From the NCBI GenBank assembly GCA_946537885.1, contig CAMNGC010000006.1, positions 1-64,000 on the forward strand: 64,000 nt of DNA, written 5' to 3'. Below are positions 51,103 through 59,047 of this stretch, piece by piece. A program made the translations under genes and the position numbers. The stretch comes from an uncultured Clostridia bacterium (lineage in GTDB: Bacteria > Bacillota > Clostridia > Saccharofermentanales > Saccharofermentanaceae). Positions within the stretch are counted from its first letter, which is position 1; each line of letters opens with the position of its first letter. The notes below the pieces were generated by a model. The model was not told where the DNA came from. It made no database searches and was given only the letters and a program-made list of their open reading frames with translations.

Positions 51103-52617
51103 ATGAGTCAGGTTAGAAACATTATGAGCGGAAAGGACATGATGGGACGCAGGTTCCATTTCGTTCGATTCATCGTCATATATCTCGTGTTGTGTATCGC
51201 GGGTATTGCTTTCCTTGCTTTCTATTTTAATGAACTGATCGTAACTCACGATGAAGAACTTACGACACAGATCGGAAGTCTGGTGGCAGAGAAAATGGAT
51301 CATTCCATCAGATATATGTCGGATTCGGTAGAGAATATGGGGCAGGTCATCGATACACAGGATGTTATGGACACCCCCACGACATACGAAGAATTGATAG
51401 GAAGTGTGGATGAAGCAACCTACGAGAGTCTTGGTCTTATAGCTCCTGACGGAACTGTTTATGCTACGGAAGCAGAGATCAATGAATTTGAGAAATGGGA
51501 ACTGTTGGCAGTGGCAGAAGAGGCTCATGACGGCCAAGTTGCGATGTCGTCTCCCTATCGTTCCTCCATAACTGGTAAACAGGTCTTTACGCTCTTTACG
51601 AAGCTCGAAAAGAACGGTGAATATGCAGGCGTCCTGTTTGTGACTTATCCTCTTACCGAGATCGAGAGAATGGCGGACACCAGATCTCTTGATAGCAATA
51701 CTGAAATCTGGCTTATGAATGCTGCCGCAGGAAACATTATTAATTGCAGCGGACAGGAGGACTATCAGCTTGGGAGCTGGAGCAATATCCGTCTGGTATC
51801 CGGTGATATCAACCGCAGTGATATGGATGACTATGAAGAGTGGTTCGATAATATGCGAAAAGGGGACGATTACGGCGTCGTTTCCTTTAATATAGGCAAG
51901 ACAAGGTATACACAGGTCTTTACGAAGATCAATAGTATGGATGGCTGGTATATAGTTATCAGGATCCCGGGCAACTCCCTGTCCTCCGCTTCGCAGGACT
52001 ACAGACGAGATGTAATGGTCTTTCTGCTGCTGATGACTCTCGCGACTTTTGCTCTTATGGTCTTCTTCTACAGAAGAAACCGGTTGGAAAACGAGCTGCT
52101 CCAGAATCTGTCGATCCATGACCCGTTAACTGATGTTCTTAACAGAAGAGCATTTGAGGTGAATGCCGACAAGTACATAAGACAGAGGCGAAGCTGTATC
52201 CTTATTTTCCTGGATGTTGATCACTTCAAGGATGTAAATGACAACTTCGGTCACAAGGCGGGAGACCGCGTGCTGATCTCCTTTGCATCTGCACTCAAGA
52301 CACTTTTCGCTGATGACGGTTTTGTCTCGCGATACGGCGGAGATGAATTTGAGGTGCTGGTCACAGGAAACCTTAAGCCCAAAGTCGTAGATATGAAGCT
52401 TAAAAAGATCAAGCCTATGGTATCCGAGCTTCTTAACAGTTCGACGACTGAAGGGGACAGGAATGATGACTTTTCAGAATACAAGTTTACCTTCAGTGCC
52501 GGACTTGCGATATCTCCTGACAATGGTAAGACTTTACAGGAGTTAAGGCGTGCAGCCGATGAGTCGCTTTATAAGGTGAAGAACGAAGGCCGTGACGGAT
52601 TCAGCTGGCATTCTTAA
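51103..52617 (+). CDS. Membrane diguanylate cyclase with extracytoplasmic sensor
   Basis: A 504-residue enzyme that makes cyclic di-GMP from two GTP. Helix 1 lies near residues 20-45 (FIVIYLVLCIAGIAFLAFYF), followed by a ~250-residue extracytoplasmic sensor resembling a dCache domain (AEKMDHSIRYMSDSVENMG... YTQVFTKINSMDGWYIVIRIPG), then helix 2 (MVFLLLMTLATFALMVFFY). The GGDEF domain from about 335 has DPLTDVLNRRAFE, FLDVDHFKDVNDNFGHKAGD and the intact active site RYGGDEF. No RxxD inhibitory site precedes it (ADDGFVS). It probably responds to ligand delivered by the upstream binding protein. Confidence 0.9.
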   Translation: MSQVRNIMSGKDMMGRRFHFVRFIVIYLVLCIAGIAFLAFYFNELIVTHDEELTTQIGSLVAEKMDHSIRYMSDSVENMGQVIDTQDVMDTPTTYEELIGSVDEATYESLGLIAPDGTVYATEAEINEFEKWELLAVAEEAHDGQVAMSSPYRSSITGKQVFTLFTKLEKNGEYAGVLFVTYPLTEIERMADTRSLDSNTEIWLMNAAAGNIINCSGQEDYQLGSWSNIRLVSGDINRSDMDDYEEWFDNMRKGDDYGVVSFNIGKTRYTQVFTKINSMDGWYIVIRIPGNSLSSASQDYRRDVMVFLLLMTLATFALMVFFYRRNRLENELLQNLSIHDPLTDVLNRRAFEVNADKYIRQRRSCILIFLDVDHFKDVNDNFGHKAGDRVLISFASALKTLFADDGFVSRYGGDEFEVLVTGNLKPKVVDMKLKKIKPMVSELLNSSTTEGDRNDDFSEYKFTFSAGLAISPDNGKTLQELRRAADESLYKVKNEGRDGFSWHS

Positions 52618-52771
52618 CAGCTGTTTTTGAAAGTTCCGTGCAGGTTTTGTATCATTTTTTACTTTTTTCATTAAGATAGCTTTTGATGCTCGAAAAAATC
52701 TCACACACCAGTTTTTTTGGGGTATAATCGCTTGGAATTATGCATAAGAAAATACTTGAGGTGACTTATAT

Positions 52772-53809
52772 ATGGAAATGCAAATGGAATTCATAAGGAA
52801 ACTGCCGGTGCCCAAGGAACTTAAAGAGCAGTTTCCGCTGGATGAGAAGACAAAGCAGATCAAGGAAGAAAGAGATCGTGAGATCGCTGATATCTTTACG
52901 GGTAAGGATGATCGTTTCCTCCTGATCATCGGACCTTGTTCCGCTGACCGTGAAGATGCCGTAATGGACTACATGTACCGTTTGGCCAAAGTTCAGGAAC
53001 AGGTTAAGGATAAGATCTTTATTATCCCACGCGTATATACCAATAAGCCCAGGACGAAGGGCGTAGGTTATAAGGGAATGCTTCATCAGCCCAATCCTGA
53101 GACAGATGAGGATATGCTGGCGGGTATCATTGCCATTCGTCAGATGCATACGAGGGTTGTAAAAGAGACAGGATTTACTTGCGCCGAGGAGATGCTTTAT
53201 CCGGCTAATCACCGCTATCTCTCCGATCTTTTAAGCTATGTCGCGGTTGGAGCCCGTTCCGTAGAGAACCAGGAGCACAGGATCGTCGCTTCGGGAATCG
53301 GTATACCTGCAGGCATGAAGAACCCCACTGCCGGTGATCTGTCAGTTATGATGAACTCCATCACAGCGGCTCAGAGCGCTCAGAAGTTTATCTACAGAGG
53401 TTGGGAGGTCCGTACAAAGGGCAACCCGTTGGCTCATTCCATAATGCGCGGCTATGTTGATAAGTTCGGTCGCAGTCATCCTAACTACCACTACGAGGAT
53501 CTTCTTAATGTGCTGGAACTCTATAACAAGGATGAGTCTTTGGTGAATCCCGCGGTTATCGTTGATACGAATCACAATAATTCCGGCAAGAAGTATCTCG
53601 AACAGATCAGGATTTCCAAGGATGTGCTCTACAGCCGCCGGGTTAACCCTGATATTTCCAAGCTGGTTAAAGGTCTCATGATCGAGAGTTATCTTGAGGA
53701 CGGGGCCCAAAAGATCGGGGAAGGATGTTATGGTAAGTCGATCACTGATCCCTGTCTCGGCTGGGAGAAGTCAGAGAAATTGATACTGGAGCTTGCGGAT
53801 CTTCTGTAA
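52772..53809 (+). CDS. DAHP synthase, class I (AroFGH type)
   Basis: A 345-residue enzyme condensing phosphoenolpyruvate and erythrose-4-phosphate in the first step of the shikimate pathway. Diagnostic stretches are LLIIGPCSADREDA (PEP binding), IPRVYTNKPRTKGVGYKGML, VGARSVENQEHR, SGIGIPAGMKNPT, and VNPAVIVDTNHNNSGKK. The conserved metal ligands (Cys in GPCSAD, His in DTNHNNSGKK, Glu, Asp) are present. This is the class I alpha type with an N-terminal extension that carries feedback regulation in E. coli AroF/G/H; which amino acid regulates it is not readable. A TATAAT (52723-52728) precedes it and a terminator follows. Confidence 0.95.
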   Translation: MEMQMEFIRKLPVPKELKEQFPLDEKTKQIKEERDREIADIFTGKDDRFLLIIGPCSADREDAVMDYMYRLAKVQEQVKDKIFIIPRVYTNKPRTKGVGYKGMLHQPNPETDEDMLAGIIAIRQMHTRVVKETGFTCAEEMLYPANHRYLSDLLSYVAVGARSVENQEHRIVASGIGIPAGMKNPTAGDLSVMMNSITAAQSAQKFIYRGWEVRTKGNPLAHSIMRGYVDKFGRSHPNYHYEDLLNVLELYNKDESLVNPAVIVDTNHNNSGKKYLEQIRISKDVLYSRRVNPDISKLVKGLMIESYLEDGAQKIGEGCYGKSITDPCLGWEKSEKLILELADLL

Positions 53810-53838
53810 GCTGATCTCACAATAGTAGTTAAATAGGA

Positions 53839-53884
53839 CCGGCCCTTCCCGGAATGTTTGGCAGGAAGGCCGGGTTCTTTTTGT
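53839..53884 (+). terminator. Terminator after DAHP synthase
   Basis: A GC-rich stem (CCGGCCCTTCC at 53839-53849 with GGAAGGCCGG at 53864-53873, one bulged C) is followed by a T-rich run. The remaining gap to 54030 shows nothing else. Confidence 0.85.
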
Positions 53885-54030
53885 TCGGATCTCATTTTCG
53901 ATCGGATCGGGCATGAGTTCGTTCTGCTACATGTCGCCATGTTGATCGCCTTATACTCGGATATATTTCATATGGCATAAGATGCCATCTTTATTTTATA
54001 ATTAAGACAGTTAAGATCCGGAGATGAGAT

Positions 54031-55569
54031 ATGTCCAAGAAAATCATAGCAGTTATAGATATCGGCTCTCTTACGGCCCGTATTAAGATATTTGAGATAG
54101 ATTCAGGCGGCAGGCCCAAGACACTGGAGACAGTCAGGCTTCATACCATGGTGGGAACCAGAAGTTACAGGTCCGGCAATATAGATCCGGAGCTTTTGGA
54201 TGAGATCTGCAGATGCCTGGTTAAGTTCGACTTGAAGTGCAGAGAATATAAGGTTTCCAGAGTATTCTGTGTCGCGACCAGTGCTTTCAGAGATGCAGGA
54301 AACAAAGAAGTCATCATTGAGCAGATCAAGATCAGGACCGGTTTCAGGATCGAGGTTCTGGACAATTCTATGGAGCGTTTTTATCAGAATCTGGCAGTTA
54401 AGGAGAACATGCCTAATTTCAAGGAACTGGTCAGTAACGGTACCATGATCCTGGATATCGGTTCTGCTACAATGCAGGCGACTGTTTATGATAAATCCGA
54501 ATTTATCTTTAGCCAGAATATGGTTCTCGGCTCACTAAGGATCTATGAGATGCTGAGCGATCTGCAGAATAGAACAACACATTATGAGGACGTTCTCGAA
54601 GAGTTTATCGCTCAGGATCTTGATGATTATCATGCGGTTGAGCCTAAAGGGATCATATATAAGAGTCTGATCGCTTTTGGCGGGGAGATGGGATTTATCA
54701 AGATGCTGGCGGGGATCAACAGTGAAGAAAGTTGCATTATGTCCAAAGAGGCTTTCATGAAGGTTTACGAGTACCTGCTTAAGACAAGACCATCCGATCT
54801 TACGCTCAAGCACAGTATCCCGTCGACGATCGCGCCCCTTCTTCTTCCATCTGCTCTTATTATCAGGAATATGACTGAGTATACGGGAGTAAATGAGATC
54901 TATTTTCCGCATGTGTCACTGTCTGACGGCATTATTTATAATTATTGCAACAGGTATCTGGGCTATGAGCTGTCAGTCAATCCCGATGAGGAGCTGGTAA
55001 GGGCTGCCAAGAATGTTGCCAAGAGGTATAAGACCAGCCGCAAGCATATAGAATTTGTAGAGAAGGCAGCGCTGGATATTTTCGATGCGTCGGCAAAATT
55101 AAGCGGCATGAAGGAGCGCGACAGGCTTTTACTGAGACTGTCGGCTATACTTCACGAGGTTGGTAAATTTGTGCACGCCAAGGACCATAACAATGCCGCA
55201 TATGCCCTTATCAGGTACACTGATCTGATAGGACTTGACAGTGATGAGCTGGATATAATTGCTTTTGTAGTAAGGCTGTATCCTTCGTCTAATCCTTATG
55301 ATGATTATGAGTATAGCCACTTGCCGACAGCCAAAAAGGTCATGGTATCTAAGCTTACGGCTATGCTTCGGATTGCAGATGCTCTGGATGCTTCACACCG
55401 CGAGAAGGTGAAGAAGATGACTGTAACACTTCAGCCGGATAAGCTGCATATTTCTTGTGAGGCAGCGGCCGATATGTCCTTTGAAGAGTGGGCTTTTGAA
55501 CACAGAAGCGGACTTTTCGAGGAGGTAATCGGTGTCAGACCTCAGTTGCGTATCAGGAGGCAATTATAA
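54031..55569 (+). CDS. ppx: Ppx/GppA phosphatase family protein
   Basis: A 512-residue ASKHA-fold exopolyphosphatase-type enzyme. It begins IIAVIDIGSLTARIKIFEI, where the usual DxGSNSxR/RL motif has changed to DIGSLTAR. SAFRDAGNK and ILDIGSATMQATVYD (second phosphate loop; usual DIGGGS) follow. The C-terminal HD-like domain holds LLRLSAILHEVGKFVHAKDHNNAAY. It releases phosphate from polyphosphate ends, or hydrolyses pppGpp. It overlaps ppk by one base (TAATG), so the pair is translationally coupled. The altered loop residues (SL for SN, AT for GG) are worth noting. Confidence 0.85.
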   Translation: MSKKIIAVIDIGSLTARIKIFEIDSGGRPKTLETVRLHTMVGTRSYRSGNIDPELLDEICRCLVKFDLKCREYKVSRVFCVATSAFRDAGNKEVIIEQIKIRTGFRIEVLDNSMERFYQNLAVKENMPNFKELVSNGTMILDIGSATMQATVYDKSEFIFSQNMVLGSLRIYEMLSDLQNRTTHYEDVLEEFIAQDLDDYHAVEPKGIIYKSLIAFGGEMGFIKMLAGINSEESCIMSKEAFMKVYEYLLKTRPSDLTLKHSIPSTIAPLLLPSALIIRNMTEYTGVNEIYFPHVSLSDGIIYNYCNRYLGYELSVNPDEELVRAAKNVAKRYKTSRKHIEFVEKAALDIFDASAKLSGMKERDRLLLRLSAILHEVGKFVHAKDHNNAAYALIRYTDLIGLDSDELDIIAFVVRLYPSSNPYDDYEYSHLPTAKKVMVSKLTAMLRIADALDASHREKVKKMTVTLQPDKLHISCEAAADMSFEEWAFEHRSGLFEEVIGVRPQLRIRRQL

Positions 55570-57887
55570 TGGCGGTAAAGAAGACAAAAAAGGATGCTGT
55601 AAAGAATTCTCCCAAGGCGGCTCCGAAGAAGACCGGTAAGACGGCTTCAAAGACAACTGACAAGACAGGTAAGAAAAGCGGCAAGAACAGCAAATCCGCT
55701 AAACCCGATAAGACAGCCGTTGTCGGTGAGTCGCGTTTTTATAATCGCGAATTGAGCTGGCTGGAGTTTAATGATCGTATTTTGCACGAAGCAAGAGATA
55801 CAAAGAATCCTCTGTTGGAAAGACTTAACTTCCTGTCTATAACGGCTTCCAATCTGGATGAGTTCTATATCGTTCGCGTTGCTTCGCTGAGAGATATGCA
55901 GAGTGTTAATTTCGAAGAAAAGGATATTGCCGGACTGACGGTAGGTGAGCAACTTGCCAGGATCGATGCCAAGACCAGAAAGTCAATGGCTCTGATGTAC
56001 TCTACATATAACCGCTCGCTCTTGCCTGCATTGAAGCAGGAAAATATCCTGATCTGTGATTATGATGAACTGGATGACGAAGCAAAAGCTGTTGCCGATT
56101 CATACTTCAAGACGGTTCTCTATCCAATAGTAACCCCCATGGCTGTTGACGCTTCGAGGCCTTTTCCGCTTATCTATAACAGGATGCTTAACCTCTGTGT
56201 CATGCTTGAGGGAAGCGGTATCGTAAGCGGTCGGGAAGATGACAAGGCGACAGCCGGGACGGACAGTAAAGCAGACGACAGTGAGATCAACTATGTGACT
56301 TTACAGATCCCGAATGTCGTTCCCAGGTTGTTTAAGATCAGGAGAGCGGAAGGCTTTGTATTCGTGCCTGTGGAACAGATAATCTCCGCCAATCTCGATA
56401 TGCTTTTCTTCGGTCAAAAAGTCCTTGCTTCTGCCTGTTACAGAGTTATGCGTAATGCGGATCTTGATATTGACGAAGACGAGGCTGAGGACCTCTTGAA
56501 GGAGATCGAGGAACAGGTCCGTAAGAGAAGGTTCGGCGAGATCATCAGGATCGAAGTTGAGGATGATATCGACGATGCTCTATTAGAGTTTATTACAAGT
56601 GAGCTGGAGATCAATGATAAGGATATCTTCCGTGTAAACGGTCCTATCGACCTGACATTCCTGTCAAAGGTCGGCTCCATGGTGGGTAAGGAGAATTACG
56701 GGAATCTTCGCTATCCGGCTCACACTCCTGCGGCTCCCGCCATGTTCGGGGAATCGCTGGATAATATTTTCGATCAGATAAGAGAGAAGGATCGGATCGT
56801 TCATCATCCATACGAGAGCTTTGAGCCGGTACTCGAGTTCGTAAGACAGGCGGCGACGGATCCTAATGTGCTTGCCATCAAGCAGACGCTCTATCGTGTG
56901 TCGAGCCAGTCGCCGATCATCGCATCTCTTCTCGAAGCGGCTAAGAACGGCAAACAGGTTATGGTATTAGTTGAGCTCAAGGCGCGATTTGATGAGGAGA
57001 ATAATATCAACTGGGCTAAGATGCTCGAAAAAGCCGGCTGTCATGTAATCTACGGCCTTGTCGGTCTAAAGACGCATTCCAAGATCACTTTGGTCGTTCG
57101 TCGCGAGGAAGACGGTATCAGGAGATATCTGCATCTGGCTACGGGTAACTACAACGATATAACCGCCAAGATCTATACGGATATCGGTCTGTTTACGGCA
57201 TCAGAGAGCTTTGGTGAGGATGCTTCCGAGTTCTTTAATATGCTGTCGGGATATTCTATCCCTACAAGTTGGAGAAGACTTATTCCGGCGCCGATCTGGA
57301 TGAAGGATTATTTTGTAAGTAAGATCAGACGCGAAGCTGAGAATGCCCGGGCCGGAAAGGCTGCGAGGATCGTTGCCAAGATCAATTCACTCGTTGACGG
57401 TACGATCATCAAGGCGCTTTACGATGCATCTCAGGCGGGAGTTAAGATAGATCTGATCGTCAGGGGCATCTGTTGCTTAAGAGCCGCTGTCCCCGGTCTG
57501 TCCGAGAATATAACGGTTCGGTCCATTACAGGACGTTTCCTGGAGCATTCGAGGATTTTCTATTTCTATAATGAGGGGCATGAGGACCTTTTCCTGGCTT
57601 CTGCCGACTGGATGCCCCGTAATCTGAACCGAAGAGTCGAGTTGATGTTCCCTGTGGAGGATCGGGACTGCCGCGCGCGAGTCCTCGAGATCCTTGAGGT
57701 GGAATTAAATGACACGATACGTGCCCACTATCTCGAAGCTGACGGTACCTATCACAAGCTGGATCTTCGCGGTAAGATCAAGCTTGACAGCCAGGAAGAA
57801 CTTATTAAACGTGCACAAGCGGCGGTAGCTGACAGGTATGTAGAGAATGAGACGATGTCTTTTGAGCCTGCAGCGCCCGTCGATTGA
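55569..57887 (+). CDS. ppk: Polyphosphate kinase PPK1 with lysine-rich N-terminus
   Basis: A 772-residue kinase making polyphosphate from ATP. The first ~50 residues are a low-complexity Lys/Ser/Thr tail, absent from most PPK1s. The core starts at FYNRELSWLEFNDRILHEA, with LSITASNLDEFYIVRVA, DVLVHHPYESF-like IVHHPYESFEPVLEF, LKARFDEENNINWA and GLKTHSKITLVVRR (autophosphorylated His region), HLATGNYND, and the second His in LEHSRIFYFYN. The length is near normal (~690) plus the tail. The tail resembles histone H1-like polybasic repeats and could bind polyphosphate or DNA. Confidence 0.93.
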   Translation: MAVKKTKKDAVKNSPKAAPKKTGKTASKTTDKTGKKSGKNSKSAKPDKTAVVGESRFYNRELSWLEFNDRILHEARDTKNPLLERLNFLSITASNLDEFYIVRVASLRDMQSVNFEEKDIAGLTVGEQLARIDAKTRKSMALMYSTYNRSLLPALKQENILICDYDELDDEAKAVADSYFKTVLYPIVTPMAVDASRPFPLIYNRMLNLCVMLEGSGIVSGREDDKATAGTDSKADDSEINYVTLQIPNVVPRLFKIRRAEGFVFVPVEQIISANLDMLFFGQKVLASACYRVMRNADLDIDEDEAEDLLKEIEEQVRKRRFGEIIRIEVEDDIDDALLEFITSELEINDKDIFRVNGPIDLTFLSKVGSMVGKENYGNLRYPAHTPAAPAMFGESLDNIFDQIREKDRIVHHPYESFEPVLEFVRQAATDPNVLAIKQTLYRVSSQSPIIASLLEAAKNGKQVMVLVELKARFDEENNINWAKMLEKAGCHVIYGLVGLKTHSKITLVVRREEDGIRRYLHLATGNYNDITAKIYTDIGLFTASESFGEDASEFFNMLSGYSIPTSWRRLIPAPIWMKDYFVSKIRREAENARAGKAARIVAKINSLVDGTIIKALYDASQAGVKIDLIVRGICCLRAAVPGLSENITVRSITGRFLEHSRIFYFYNEGHEDLFLASADWMPRNLNRRVELMFPVEDRDCRARVLEILEVELNDTIRAHYLEADGTYHKLDLRGKIKLDSQEELIKRAQAAVADRYVENETMSFEPAAPVD

Positions 57888-57910
57888 AATAATAATCAGG
57901 AGAGCATTTT

Positions 57911-59023
57911 ATGAGCGTTATTATCAAAGATTACCCCTCGGCATCTCAGCCGGGTAAATACGATAAGCTGTCCAAGCAGTTTGTCATGACAAGTCCCAAC
58001 GGATTAGAGGCATCGATCCTTACCTACGGTGCCTTGATCTCAAACCTTATGATACCTGACTCTAAGGGGAAGATAGCCGATGTAGTTCTGGGGCTTAAAG
58101 GCCTTGATGAGTATATGGCTTCCGGCGCCAATCACGGTTCCATAGTCGGAAGATCAGCTAACAGGATCTCGGGTGCGTCCTTTGAGATCAATGGTAACAA
58201 ATATCAGATACCCGCTAATGACGGTCCCAATAATCTTCACAGCGGTAAGCCTGCCTATCAGAATGTCTTCTGGGATGGCAAGGTGATCTCGAGAGCCGGA
58301 GCGAACAAGATGGTGGAGGGATCCGGGATCAAAGGGATCGATGATGTTATCGACGATGCGGTGCTCCTAAGCTACACATCACCGGATGGAGCTTGCGGTT
58401 TCCCGGGCAATCTCGATACTCAGGTCCTCTACGCATGGACTGAGGATGACACCTTACTGATCCTTTATAGAGGTCTGTCGGACAAGGATACGATTTTCGC
58501 TCCTACAAACCATGCATACTTCAATCTCGCTGGTCACAATTCCGGATCGGTTGCCGATCATCTGCTTATGATCGATGCGGATCAGGTTACTCTCAAGGAT
58601 GAGTTTAATTGTCCTGACGGAAGATATATGGATGTAGAAGGGACGATCTTCGATTTCAGAAATGCCGATAAGGTGGCCAAAGTTCTTACTCGTGAACATC
58701 CTCAGACAGATGCTGCCATGGGTATAGACCAGAACTACTGTCTTAATATCGAACCCGGCAGATTCAGCTTCATCGCTTCGCTTGTTGAGCCTAAGAGCGG
58801 ACGCGCAATGGAAGTCCTGACGGATCTTCCCGGTATGCAGATCTATGCAGGTAATCATCTTGGCGGCAATGATCAGAAGGGTGATATACCTTATAAGCCA
58901 TACGATGCAATCTGTCTTGAGGCCCAGATGTATCCGAATGCGATCAATATCCCTGAATTTGATTCCCCGGTGATCAAGGCCGGAGTAGCATCATATCATG
59001 CATGTGGATATAGATTCGTCTGA
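57911..59023 (+). CDS. galM: Aldose 1-epimerase (mutarotase)
   Basis: A 370-residue GalM-type mutarotase interconverting alpha and beta anomers of glucose/galactose. Motifs: NGLEASILTYGALISNLMIPD, SIVGRSANRISGASFEINGN (R in GRxANRI), PTNHAYFNLAGHNSG (catalytic His) and DAICLEAQMYPNAIN (catalytic Glu). No signal peptide, so intracellular. It precedes the GH9 cellulase by 24 nt and may form one transcript with it, consistent with use of sugars from cellulose. Confidence 0.95.
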   Translation: MSVIIKDYPSASQPGKYDKLSKQFVMTSPNGLEASILTYGALISNLMIPDSKGKIADVVLGLKGLDEYMASGANHGSIVGRSANRISGASFEINGNKYQIPANDGPNNLHSGKPAYQNVFWDGKVISRAGANKMVEGSGIKGIDDVIDDAVLLSYTSPDGACGFPGNLDTQVLYAWTEDDTLLILYRGLSDKDTIFAPTNHAYFNLAGHNSGSVADHLLMIDADQVTLKDEFNCPDGRYMDVEGTIFDFRNADKVAKVLTREHPQTDAAMGIDQNYCLNIEPGRFSFIASLVEPKSGRAMEVLTDLPGMQIYAGNHLGGNDQKGDIPYKPYDAICLEAQMYPNAINIPEFDSPVIKAGVASYHACGYRFV

Positions 59024-59047
59024 TAAAGCTAATACGGAGAAATAACA

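Noticed and set aside
52618..52771. Tryptophan or tyrosine T-box before the DAHP synthase gene
   Set aside because: The 154-nt leader has only a -10 element and T-rich stretches; no T-box signature is visible.
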